64,000 nt of DNA from Gemmobacter caeni (GTDB lineage: Bacteria > Pseudomonadota > Alphaproteobacteria > Rhodobacterales > Rhodobacteraceae). Positions 45,789 through 53,752 of the stretch are shown here, piece by piece. The translations under genes and the position numbers were made by a program. The notes under the pieces were generated by a model. That model was not told the origin of the DNA. It searched no databases and was given only the letters and a program-made list of their open reading frames with translations. The DNA lies in the NCBI RefSeq assembly GCF_003054195.1, contig NZ_QBKP01000012.1:62001-126000 (forward strand). Direction: 5' to 3'. Position 1 is the stretch's first letter, and each line of letters begins with the position of its first letter.

Positions 45789-46606
45789 GCGTCATCCTCC
45801 CCGCGTCGAACGAGGAAGCCTATATCGGCGCCTGTCTGGATGCATTGCTGGCCTCCGACCCGGTCCCAGGCGGGGCCGAGGTGATCGTGGTCTCCAACGG
45901 CTCGCGCGATGCGACGGCGGCGGTGGCCCGGCAACGACAGGCGGCTGCGGCTGCGGCGGGCTGGCGGCTGGCGGTGCTCGATCTGGCTGAGGGCGGCAAG
46001 CCCGGCGCGCTGAATGCAGGCGATGCGGCGGCGCGGGGGGCACTGCGGGCATATCTGGATGCCGATGTCATCGTCTCGCCCCCGCTGATGGCGGCGCTGG
46101 TTGCGGCGCTGGAGGGCGACCAGCCGCTTTATGCCGGGGGTACGCCGGTCATTCCCCGCGCCCGCAGCGCGCTGACCCGCGCTTATGCGCGGTTCTGGCA
46201 GCGCCTGCCCTTCAACCGCAGTGCCGCGCCCGGTTACGGCCTGTTTGCGGTGAATGCTGCGGGGCGGGCGCGATGGGCAGAGTTTCCGGCCATCATCTCG
46301 GACGACACTTTCGTGCGGCTGCAATTCGCGCCGGGCGAAAGGATGCAGGTGGCGCCCACATACCTCTGGCCGATGGTCGAAGGCTTTGCCGCGCTGACCC
46401 GCGTGCGGCGCCGGCAGGATGCAGGCGTGCGCGAGATTGAGACGCTCTGGCCCGACCTGCCTGCGCGCGAGGGCAAGGCGCGCCTTGGCAAGACGGCACT
46501 GGCGCGGCTGGCCCTGGCCGATCCCGTCGGTTTCGCGGTCTATGCTGCCGTGACGCTCGCGGTGCGGCTGCGCCGTCAATCCGGTGGCTGGACGCGCGGG
46601 CGTTAG
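45782..46606 (+). CDS. Family 2 glycosyltransferase
   Basis: A 274-residue GT-A fold transferase. The N-terminal nucleotide-sugar site is SVILPASNEEAYIG, with VIVVSNGSRDAT and the metal-binding YLDADVIV. The acceptor region contains GYGLFAVNAAGRARW and SDDTFVRLQF. No membrane helices are convincing except near the C-terminus (LADPVGFAVYAAVTLAV). The GTG start overlaps the SGNH/GH gene by seven bases, so they are translationally coupled. It probably adds sugar to a surface glycan processed by the neighbouring hydrolases. Confidence 0.85.
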   Translation: MLSVILPASNEEAYIGACLDALLASDPVPGGAEVIVVSNGSRDATAAVARQRQAAAAAAGWRLAVLDLAEGGKPGALNAGDAAARGALRAYLDADVIVSPPLMAALVAALEGDQPLYAGGTPVIPRARSALTRAYARFWQRLPFNRSAAPGYGLFAVNAAGRARWAEFPAIISDDTFVRLQFAPGERMQVAPTYLWPMVEGFAALTRVRRRQDAGVREIETLWPDLPAREGKARLGKTALARLALADPVGFAVYAAVTLAVRLRRQSGGWTRGR

Positions 46607-47367
46607 CCCGTCGCCAGTTGCCAGATCAGCCGCAGCGCCAGCGCGGTGGAGCTGATCACCAGCAGCGGCTTGATGATCCTCGCCCCGATCCGCATGGCCA
46701 GCCGCGACCCCAGCCGCGCGCCGGCGATCTGCGCCGCCCCCATCGCCAGCCCCATCGCCCACCAAGGGGCGCCCTGGGCCGCAAAGATCAGCAGCCCGCC
46801 GATGTTGGAGGCGAAGTTCAGAAGCTTGGTATGCGCCGTGGCCTTCAGCACGCCATAGCCCGCCAGCAGGACGAAGCCGATCATGTAGAAGGCCCCGGCG
46901 CCCGGCCCGATCAGCCCGTCATAAAAGCCGATCAGCGGCACGATGGTGGCCGAGAAGGCCACTGCGGGCATCCGGGCGGTGCGGTCGGCATCGGTCAGCC
47001 CCGGTTTCAGCGCGAAGAACAGCGCAATGCCGATCAGGATGACGGGCAGCGCATAGCGCAGCCCCTCGGTCGGCAGGATGCTGACGGCCAGTGCACCAAG
47101 GGCGCCTGCGGCAAAGGCCCCGATCGCGGCGCGGATCTGGTGGCGCGGGTTCACATGGCCCGCGCGGGCGTAGGAAATCGCCGCCGTCGCCGCGCCGAAG
47201 GTGCCCTGAACCTTGTTGGTGGACAGCGCCTGCACCGGGCTTGCCCCGGCCAGCAGCAGGGCAGGCAGGGTAATCAGCCCGCCACCCCCTGCAATGCTGT
47301 CGACGAAGCCCGCCGCGAAGGCCGCCACGATCAGCATGGCGGCAAGATCGTAGGTGACCTCGAACAT
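46603..47367 (-). CDS. TauE/SafE family anion permease
   Basis: A 254-residue inner-membrane protein with about eight helices. The N-terminal motif GFVDSIAGGGGLITLPALLLAG is the family hallmark, and it recurs in weaker form in the second half (GFYDGLIGPGAGAFYMIGFV). Members export sulfite, sulfoacetate or similar anions; the substrate here is unknown. Its start overlaps the GNAT stop by one base, so it is in an operon with the acetyltransferase and serB. Confidence 0.9.
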   Translation of the reverse strand: MFEVTYDLAAMLIVAAFAAGFVDSIAGGGGLITLPALLLAGASPVQALSTNKVQGTFGAATAAISYARAGHVNPRHQIRAAIGAFAAGALGALAVSILPTEGLRYALPVILIGIALFFALKPGLTDADRTARMPAVAFSATIVPLIGFYDGLIGPGAGAFYMIGFVLLAGYGVLKATAHTKLLNFASNIGGLLIFAAQGAPWWAMGLAMGAAQIAGARLGSRLAMRIGARIIKPLLVISSTALALRLIWQLATG

Positions 47368-47846
47368 CACAGATCGAACCGGCGCGAGACACGGCCGACG
47401 ACCTGCCCGCTTTGCAGCGCGTAATCGGGGTCGTTCGCATAATCGACAAAGCCGCGCCGGGCGTAATAGCCAAGCCCCGGCGCATTGTCGGCGCGGATCG
47501 TGGCGTTCAGCACCGTCAGCCCCGCCGCGCGGGCGGCGGGCACGGTAGCGGCGAACAGTGCCACGCCTGCGCCGCTGCGCTGGCGGTCGGGGCTGACGAA
47601 GCTGCCGATGTCGCCCCAGCCTTCGGGTAGCGCCGGGTTGTGACCGACACATTGAAAGCCGATCAGACCGGCGTCATCTTCCGCCAGATGGCAGCAGACG
47701 GGTTCCTCGCCCGCGATGTAATGGCGCGCCACCGCCTCGGGCGTAAACGGGGTCTCATGCGCCGTGGTGCCGCCGATGGCGATGATCCGGTTCAGCAGAT
47801 CGGTCATTGCGGGCGCATCGGCGAGGGTGGCGGGACGCACGATCAT
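47367..47846 (-). CDS. GNAT family N-acetyltransferase
   Basis: A 159-residue acetyltransferase. It has IVRPATLADAPAMTDLLN at the N-terminus, and the acetyl-CoA loop region VSPDRQRSGAGVALFAA followed by NAPGLGYYARRGFVDY. It resembles the phosphinothricin-acetyltransferase subgroup in its early residues (GGTTAHETPFT), but the substrate is not known. It overlaps serB by ATGA. Confidence 0.85.
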   Translation of the reverse strand: MIVRPATLADAPAMTDLLNRIIAIGGTTAHETPFTPEAVARHYIAGEEPVCCHLAEDDAGLIGFQCVGHNPALPEGWGDIGSFVSPDRQRSGAGVALFAATVPAARAAGLTVLNATIRADNAPGLGYYARRGFVDYANDPDYALQSGQVVGRVSRRFDL

Positions 47847-48718
47847 GCTGCGAAATCCTCGCGCCGGTATCCCTGGATATACAGCAGCGCCGTCAGATCA
47901 CCGTGGTTGATACGGATGTCGCATTGTGCCGCGACCGAAGGTTTGGCGTGCAGTGCGACGCCGGCACCTGCCCGGTTCAGCATCGCCAGATCATTGGCGC
48001 CATCGCCCACCGCCATCGCCTGTTCCGGCGTGATCCCCATGCGGGCCGAGATCTGTTCCAGCGCCTCAAGTTTCGCGGCCTTACCAAGGATGGGCATGCC
48101 CACCTCGCCGGTCAGCGCGCCATCCGTGGCAAGCAGCGTATTGGCGCGGTTTTCGTGGAACCCCAGCGCCTCGGCCACGCGGGTGGTAAAGGCGGTGAAG
48201 CCGCCAGAGACGAGCGCCGCATAGGCACCATTGGCGCGCATGGTGGCCAGCAATTCGCGCCCGCCGGGCATGAAGGTGATGCGGTCCGTCCAGACCCGTT
48301 CGATCACGTCTTCGGGCAAGCCCTTAAGCAGCCCCACGCGTTCACGCAGCGCGGCCTCGAAATCCAGCTCTCCATTCATCGCGCGGCGGGTGATGTCGGC
48401 AACATAAGCGCCCACCCCGGCCTCATCGGCCAGTTCGTCGATGCATTCCTGCTGGATCATGGTCGAATCCATATCCGCCAGCAGCAGGGCCTTGCGCCGC
48501 CCTTCGGCCGGTTGCACCACAAGGTCGATGCCTTGTTCCTGCAACTGCTCCCACACCTGCCAGCGGTCAGCGGGCATCGCCTCCAGCGCGAATTCCGCCG
48601 CTGCGCCGGGATCGAGCCAGAGCGTTTCCCCGCCATTCCAGGCGGCGCGCAGGGTTTCGACGGTGGCGCGCTCCAGCGTCGGACGGTCAGGGCAGGTCAG
48701 CAGCGTGGCGATGAACAT
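47843..48718 (-). CDS. serB: Phosphoserine phosphatase
   Basis: A 291-residue HAD phosphatase for the last step of serine synthesis. The catalytic aspartates are in LLADMDSTMIQQECID; VSGGFTAFT and GDGANDLAML are the later motifs. An N-terminal ACT-like domain (about residues 1-70) is typical of SerB in proteobacteria. The ATG at 48718 is used because the frame upstream overlaps the mntR gene. Confidence 0.95.
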   Translation of the reverse strand: MFIATLLTCPDRPTLERATVETLRAAWNGGETLWLDPGAAAEFALEAMPADRWQVWEQLQEQGIDLVVQPAEGRRKALLLADMDSTMIQQECIDELADEAGVGAYVADITRRAMNGELDFEAALRERVGLLKGLPEDVIERVWTDRITFMPGGRELLATMRANGAYAALVSGGFTAFTTRVAEALGFHENRANTLLATDGALTGEVGMPILGKAAKLEALEQISARMGITPEQAMAVGDGANDLAMLNRAGAGVALHAKPSVAAQCDIRINHGDLTALLYIQGYRREDFAA

Positions 48719-48789
48719 GGGGTCTCCGGTCGGTCGCAATCGCGGGTTGCCTTGCCGCATATGCCAAATCCGCCGTCCATGCCAGCCCG

Positions 48790-49227
48790 TCAGCGCTGCG
48801 ACAGGTAACGTTCGAAGGCCCGCAGGGTGCTGTCCGAGACGTGATGTTCGATCCCTTCGGCATCGAGTTCGGCGGTTTCCTCGGGCACGCCGACGGCCAC
48901 CAGCAGGGCCACCACGGTGCGATGCCGTGCGCGCACCTTTTCGGCCAGCGTGCCGCCCGCTTCGGTCAGGAACACGCCGCGATAGGGGCGGGAGATCGCC
49001 AGCCCCTCGCGTTTCAGCCGCGCTACCGCCTTGGTTGCGGTGGGCTGGGCCACGCCCATCCGTTCGGCGATATCGGCCACGCGGGCCTCGCCCATCTCGG
49101 CCATCAGATCGCCGATCATCTCGACGTAATCCTCCAGCAGCGCGACCGACTGCACCTCGCGCGCCCGCAGAAAACGGTCTGCCTGTTCGCGGGCCGGGCT
49201 GGGTGCTTGGGGGATATCCTCGGTCAA
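48790..49227 (-). CDS. mntR: Manganese-responsive regulator MntR (DtxR family)
   Basis: A 145-residue DtxR-family repressor: winged helix with VADIAERMGVAQPTATKAVARLKREGL, then a dimerisation/metal domain ending GIEHHVSDSTLRAFERYL. The EHH and Asp/Glu ligands match MntR more than DtxR, and no SH3 domain is present. It starts with TTG at 49227, seven bases after GGAG. It is divergent from mntH, and two similar dyads lie between them. It should shut off mntH when Mn(II) is sufficient. Confidence 0.92.
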   Translation of the reverse strand: MTEDIPQAPSPAREQADRFLRAREVQSVALLEDYVEMIGDLMAEMGEARVADIAERMGVAQPTATKAVARLKREGLAISRPYRGVFLTEAGGTLAEKVRARHRTVVALLVAVGVPEETAELDAEGIEHHVSDSTLRAFERYLSQR

Positions 49228-49262
49228 CAGGGGGCTCCGGCGGCAATCTTCGGGGAAAACCT

Positions 49263-49278
49263 TATAGCCAAGGCTGTG
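49263..49278. promoter_or_regulatory. MntR-like box near the mntR promoter
   Basis: TATAGC-CAAG-GCTGTG resembles the second dyad at 49324-49339 with the same four-base spacer, though its right arm is imperfect. It lies 36 bases upstream of mntR and overlaps a TATAAG (-10-like) on the reverse strand, consistent with autoregulation. Confidence 0.5.
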
Positions 49279-49313
49279 CTTTCGGGCCAGCCTTTTCGGG
49301 GCGGGAAAGCCAC

Positions 49314-49341
49314 TTGCACGAATTATAGCCTAAGCTATATC
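49314..49341 (+). promoter_or_regulatory. mntH promoter with MntR-like operator
   Basis: TATAGC-CTAA-GCTATA (49324-49339) is a perfect six-base inverted repeat. It sits between a -35-like TTGCAC (49314-49319) and overlaps a -10-like TATATC (49336-49341) at 16-base spacing. A protein bound here would block RNA polymerase, as expected for MntR repression of mntH. Confidence 0.65.
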
Positions 49342-49371
49342 TTGACCCGCAGGCTAATTCGGGGCGCAGCA

Positions 49372-50652
49372 ATGACTTCTTATTCGGATCGGACGCGGCA
49401 CGGCATGTCGGCGGTTCTGGCTGGCGAACGGCGGGGGATTCGCGGCAAACTGCTTTTCGCAGGGCCCGCCATTATTGCCTCGGTCGCCTACATGGACCCG
49501 GGCAATTACGCGACCAACATCCAGGCAGGCGCGGGCTATGGCTATACCCTGCTGTGGGTGGTGCTGCTGGCCAACCTGATTGCCATGCTGTTTCAGGCGC
49601 TGTCCGCGCGCCTGGGCATCGTGACCGGCAAGAATCTGGCCGAGCTGTCACGGGACAATTTCCCGAAACCTGTGGTCTGGATCATGTGGGCGATCAGCGA
49701 GATCGCCGCCATGGCCACCGACCTTGCCGAGTTTCTGGGCGGCGCAATTGGCCTTGCACTGCTGTTCAACCTGCCGCTGATCGTGGGCATGGCGATCACG
49801 GCGGTCATCACCTACGGCATTCTGCTGTTTGAGCGGCAGGGCTTCCGCCCGATGGAGCTGATCATCGGGGCGATGGTCGGCATGATCGGCCTTTGCTATC
49901 TGGCCGAAATGCTGATCGCCCCGGTCGACTGGGGCGCGGCGGCGGGTGGCATGTTCAGCCCGGCACTGCCCGACCAGACCGCGCTGATGATTGCAGTTGG
50001 GATCATCGGTGCCACGGTCATGCCGCATGCGATCTATCTGCATTCAGGGCTGACGCAGGGCCGCGCCGCCGTGCGCAGCGAGGCGGAGCGCCGCAAGGTC
50101 TTGCGCTTTTCCAATGTCGAGGTTGTGCTGGCGCTGGCCGTGGCCGGGATGGTCAACATGGCCATGGTGATGATGGCGGCCAGTGCCTTCCATCAGGGCT
50201 ATGCCGAGGTGGCCGAGATCGAGACTGCCTATCACACGCTGACGCCGCTGCTGGGCGCGGCGGCGGCAGGGATCTTTCTTGCCTCGCTGATCGCCTCGGG
50301 GATTTCCAGCTCGGTTGTGGGCACGATGGCGGGTCAGCTTATCATGCAGGGCTTCCTGCACATCCGGGTGCCAATCTGGCTGCGGCGGCTGGTGACCATG
50401 GTTCCGGCCTTTGCCGTGGTGGCCGCCGGGGTGAATGCGACGCAGGCACTGGTGATGAGCCAGGTGATCCTCAGCATCGCGCTGCCGGTGCCGATGATCG
50501 CGCTGATCATCTTCACCTCGCGCCGCGATATCATGGGCGATTTTGCCACCGGCCTTCTGGTGCGGCTGCTGGCGATCATCGGTGCGGTGGTGGTGCTGGG
50601 GCTGAACTTCGTTCTGCTCGCCGGGGCGGCGGGGATGGACCTGCCGATCTGA
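49372..50652 (+). CDS. mntH: Mn(II)/proton symporter, Nramp family
   Basis: A 426-residue inner-membrane transporter with about eleven helices. The metal-binding motif DPGNYATNIQAGAGY is in helix 1 and the second half GATVMPHAIYLHSGL in helix 6; both are intact. It imports Mn(II) and to a lesser extent other divalent metals. The ATG at 49372 follows GGGGCGCAGCA (weak). Its promoter overlaps a MntR-like dyad. Confidence 0.96.
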   Translation: MTSYSDRTRHGMSAVLAGERRGIRGKLLFAGPAIIASVAYMDPGNYATNIQAGAGYGYTLLWVVLLANLIAMLFQALSARLGIVTGKNLAELSRDNFPKPVVWIMWAISEIAAMATDLAEFLGGAIGLALLFNLPLIVGMAITAVITYGILLFERQGFRPMELIIGAMVGMIGLCYLAEMLIAPVDWGAAAGGMFSPALPDQTALMIAVGIIGATVMPHAIYLHSGLTQGRAAVRSEAERRKVLRFSNVEVVLALAVAGMVNMAMVMMAASAFHQGYAEVAEIETAYHTLTPLLGAAAAGIFLASLIASGISSSVVGTMAGQLIMQGFLHIRVPIWLRRLVTMVPAFAVVAAGVNATQALVMSQVILSIALPVPMIALIIFTSRRDIMGDFATGLLVRLLAIIGAVVVLGLNFVLLAGAAGMDLPI

Positions 50653-50671
50653 CCCTTTCGGAGCTGCGAGG

Positions 50672-50698
50672 GGGCGGGCAGAGGCATTTGCCCCGCCC
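50672..50698. terminator. Hairpin between mntH and cydX
   Basis: GGGCGGG (50672-50678) pairs with CCCGCCC (50692-50698) around a 13-base loop. It lies between converging genes and lacks a clear T-run, so it may be a weak bidirectional terminator. Confidence 0.5.
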
Positions 50699-50708
50699 GC
50701 CACTTCCG

Positions 50709-50837
50709 TTACCGCGCGTCGTCGGTGTCGCCGCTGCGGATGACCTGTTCATCCTCTTTCAACTCCAGCCACATCGCGTTCATCACCGCGAAGATGGCCG
50801 CCAGCGGCAGGCCGAGCATCCAGGCGAAATACCACAT
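50709..50837 (-). CDS. cydX: Cytochrome bd oxidase small subunit CydX
   Basis: A 42-residue single-helix membrane peptide beginning MWYFAWMLGLPLA and containing NAMWLEL, which matches the CydX/YbgT family closely. It stabilises the haem groups of cytochrome bd-I. The gene is 12 bases downstream of cydB. The C-terminal tail is acidic. Confidence 0.93.
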   Translation of the reverse strand: MWYFAWMLGLPLAAIFAVMNAMWLELKEDEQVIRSGDTDDAR

Positions 50838-50849
50838 GGTCGCTTCCTT

Positions 50850-52013
50850 TCAGTAAACGGAATGGCTGTTTTCGGTCACGTCCTTCGCCGTCACCTTGCC
50901 CCAGAGCACCCGGTAAACCCAGGCGGTATAGGCAAGGATCAGCGGCATGAAGATCACCGTGACCACCAGCATGATGAACAGCGTGAGATGCGAGGACGAG
51001 CTGTTCCAGACGGTCAGCGATGAACGCGGGTCGCTGGAGGAGGGCATGATGAAGGGAAACATCGTCAGCCCGACCGAAGAGATCACGCCGAGGATTGCCA
51101 GCTTGGAAAACAGCAGCGTCGTGATTTCACGTCCCGCCCGCAGCCCCGCGAAGGTCAGCAAGCCCCCGAGGATGCCCAGCACGGGCGCTATGGCGATCCA
51201 CGGTCGGTCGGCATAGGCGGAAAGCCAGCTTGCCGTGCGCTCCACCTGAAAATACAGCGGGTTGGAAGGGCCATCGGCCACCACCTCGCCGACGATCCGG
51301 TAACCGCTGATACCATAGGCCAGCCAGATGCCTGCCAGCGCATAGGTTGCCACCGCCACGAGCGCGGCGATGGACCCATAGGCGCGGGCGCGTTTCTGCA
51401 CCTCGCCCGTCGTCTTCACCGTCAGCCAGGCGCCGCCATGCATCACCAGCATCGACAGCGACACCACCCCCGCCAGCAAGGAGAACGGGTCCAGCAGGCC
51501 GATGAACTTGGCATACCACGCGCCTTCGTAGATCGTGTGCAGGTCATCGGTGAAATGGAACGGTACGCCCTGGATCACATTGCCAACCGCCACACCGAAC
51601 AGCAGCGCCGGGGCCGCGCCCGAGACGAACAAGGCCCAGTCCCAGCGGTTGCGCCAGCTGTAGCCATCGCGTTTGGAGCGGTATTTGAACGCGACAGGCC
51701 GCACGATGAAACAGGCCAGCACCGCGAACATGGCAAGGTAGAAGCCAGAGAAGCTGACCGCGTAAAGCGGTGGCCAGGCGGCGAAGATTGCGCCACCGCC
51801 AAGGATGAACCAGACCTGATTGCCCTCCCACACCGGGCCGACGGTGTTGATGACGATGCGGCGCTCGACATCGGTCTGGGCGGTGAAGGGCAAAAGCGCC
51901 CCCACCCCCATGTCGAAGCCATCAGTCAGCGCGAAGCCGATCAGCAGGACGCCCAGCAGGCCCCACCAGATCACACGCAGCAGATCATAGCTGATAAGTT
52001 CATGCAGAATCAT
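50850..52013 (-). CDS. cydB: Cytochrome bd ubiquinol oxidase subunit II
   Basis: A 387-residue integral membrane subunit with about nine helices. The N-terminus has VIWWGLLGVLLIGFALTDGFDMGVG, the family signature. The ATG at 52013 is chosen over an upstream GTG at 52022 because GGAG lies at the right distance. It pairs with CydA to reduce O2 to water using ubiquinol. Confidence 0.96.
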   Translation of the reverse strand: MILHELISYDLLRVIWWGLLGVLLIGFALTDGFDMGVGALLPFTAQTDVERRIVINTVGPVWEGNQVWFILGGGAIFAAWPPLYAVSFSGFYLAMFAVLACFIVRPVAFKYRSKRDGYSWRNRWDWALFVSGAAPALLFGVAVGNVIQGVPFHFTDDLHTIYEGAWYAKFIGLLDPFSLLAGVVSLSMLVMHGGAWLTVKTTGEVQKRARAYGSIAALVAVATYALAGIWLAYGISGYRIVGEVVADGPSNPLYFQVERTASWLSAYADRPWIAIAPVLGILGGLLTFAGLRAGREITTLLFSKLAILGVISSVGLTMFPFIMPSSSDPRSSLTVWNSSSSHLTLFIMLVVTVIFMPLILAYTAWVYRVLWGKVTAKDVTENSHSVY

Positions 52014-52018
52014 GGCTT

Positions 52019-53629
52019 TCACTCCGCAGGTTGGGCGATGGCATCGGCATTGCGGCGCCCGGCCAGCCGGTTATGGTGGCGCGCCACCCAGGCCTCGGTT
52101 TCCGCGACATCCTGAAACGGACCCTTGCGGATGTATTTCAGCATCAGGCCCATCTCGATGATGAACAGCACGGTGTAGAACAGCACGAACCCGGCCAGCG
52201 TCAGCGCGACTTCGGTCATCGACAGCGCGCTGACCGACATGGCGGTGGGCAGCACCCCGTCCACCGTCCAGGGCTGCCGGCCAAACTCGGCGACGAACCA
52301 GCCCATTTCGGCGGCAATCCAAGGCGCCGGGATCATCCAGACCGCAACATGCAGCGCCCAGCGCGGATACTGCATCTGCCGGAATGAAGCGCGCCAGAAG
52401 AAATAGGCCATGGTCCCGATGAAGCCGAAGCCCAGAACCACCATGATGCGGAAGGCCCAGAACAGCGGCCAGACCGTCGGCACGGTGTCGGCTGCGGCGG
52501 CCTGGATCTGCGCGTCGCTCGCCTGACGCGGGTCGTCGATGTATTTCTTCAGCAGGAAGGCAAAGCCCAGATCGGCGGAATGATCTTCGAAGGTCTGCAT
52601 CACCTCGGGCGGCGTGGCATCGCGTTCGGCGCGCACGGTCATCAGCGCGTCATAGGCGATCAGGCCCGACCGGATACGCGTTTCCGCCTGCGCGACCAGA
52701 TCGCTGATCCCCGGAATCTGCGTGGTCAGCGACCGGGTGCCGATCAGCCCCATCACATAGGGCACATGGATGGCATAATGCGTCTCTCGCGCTGCCTGAT
52801 CGGGGAAGCCGAAGGCAGTGAAAGGTGCGGGCGCGGGCTCGGTCTCCCACATCGCCTCGATGGCGGCCATCTTCATCTTCTGGTTCAGCGAGGTGTCATA
52901 ACCCGACTCGTCCCCCAGCAGCACCACCGAGAAGGCCGAGGCCAGCCCGAAGGCCGAAGCCACGGTGATCGAGCGGCGTGCCAGTTCCGCGTGACGCCCA
53001 CGCAGCAGATACCAGGCCGAAACACCGATCACGAAGACCGAGGCCGTCACATAGCCGGCGCTGACAGTGTGGACGAATTTCGCCTGCGCCACCTCGTTGA
53101 ACAGCACTGCGAAGAAATCCGTCATCTCCATCCGCATGGTCATCGGGTTGAACTCAGCCCCGACCGGATTCTGCATCCAGCCATTCGCGATCAGGATCCA
53201 AAGTGCGGAAAAGTTGGAGCCGATGGCGACCAGCCAGGCGACGACCAGATGCTGCACCTTGCTCAGCTTGTCCCAGCCGAAGAAGAACAACCCGACGAAG
53301 GTGGCCTCGAGGAAGAAGGCCATCAGCCCTTCAATGGCCAAGGGGGCGCCGAAAATGTCGCCGACGTAATGCGAGTAATAGCTCCAGTTCATGCCGAACT
53401 GGAATTCCATGGTGATGCCGGTGGCGACGCCAAGGGCAAAATTGATGCCGAACAGCATGCCCCAGAACTTCGTCATCTGTCGCCAGATGGGGCGGTTGGT
53501 CATCACATAGACGGTTTCCATGATGGCGACGAGGATCGACAGGCCCAGCGTCAATGGCACGAAAAGAAAGTGATACATGGCCGTCATTGCAAATTGCAGG
53601 CGTGACAGCTCGACGATGCCGAATTCCAT
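52019..53629 (-). CDS. cydA: Cytochrome bd ubiquinol oxidase subunit I
   Basis: A 536-residue subunit carrying haems b558, b595 and d. MYHFLFVPLTLG contains the histidine ligand of the active site; the GWMQNPVGAEFN and GRQPWTVDGVLPTA segments are conserved. The Q-loop is long (about 255-390), as in the E. coli type L subfamily. The start is ATG 53629, after GGAGTGCTGGAC. A perfect FNR box lies upstream. It is first of cydA-cydB-cydX and is separated from cydC by 123 bases. Confidence 0.97.
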   Translation of the reverse strand: MEFGIVELSRLQFAMTAMYHFLFVPLTLGLSILVAIMETVYVMTNRPIWRQMTKFWGMLFGINFALGVATGITMEFQFGMNWSYYSHYVGDIFGAPLAIEGLMAFFLEATFVGLFFFGWDKLSKVQHLVVAWLVAIGSNFSALWILIANGWMQNPVGAEFNPMTMRMEMTDFFAVLFNEVAQAKFVHTVSAGYVTASVFVIGVSAWYLLRGRHAELARRSITVASAFGLASAFSVVLLGDESGYDTSLNQKMKMAAIEAMWETEPAPAPFTAFGFPDQAARETHYAIHVPYVMGLIGTRSLTTQIPGISDLVAQAETRIRSGLIAYDALMTVRAERDATPPEVMQTFEDHSADLGFAFLLKKYIDDPRQASDAQIQAAAADTVPTVWPLFWAFRIMVVLGFGFIGTMAYFFWRASFRQMQYPRWALHVAVWMIPAPWIAAEMGWFVAEFGRQPWTVDGVLPTAMSVSALSMTEVALTLAGFVLFYTVLFIIEMGLMLKYIRKGPFQDVAETEAWVARHHNRLAGRRNADAIAQPAE

Positions 53630-53690
53630 GTCCAGCACTCCGGTTCAGGGATGGGAAGGCGCGGGGATACGCATTCCCGATATTGAATGT

Positions 53691-53730
53691 ATTTAACCGC
53701 TCAGATCGGGGCGGCCTTGATCTGTATCAA
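53691..53730 (-). promoter_or_regulatory. cydABX promoter with FNR (FnrL) box
   Basis: TTGAT-CTGT-ATCAA at 53717-53730 is an exact match to the FNR consensus TTGAT-N4-ATCAA. Twenty bases downstream (reverse strand) lies TTAAAT (53691-53696), a -10-like hexamer, placing the box near -40 as for FNR class II activation. A second dyad GGGA-N7-TCCC at 53664-53678 lies in the leader. Confidence 0.85.
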
Positions 53731-53752
53731 TAACTCGTATCACTGCCTCCAG

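Noticed and set aside
49314-49341. Fur/Mur box interpretation of the mntH dyad
   Set aside because: The gene is divergent to a DtxR-type MntR and both dyads share the same half-site, which favours MntR; Mur is not excluded but has no support here.
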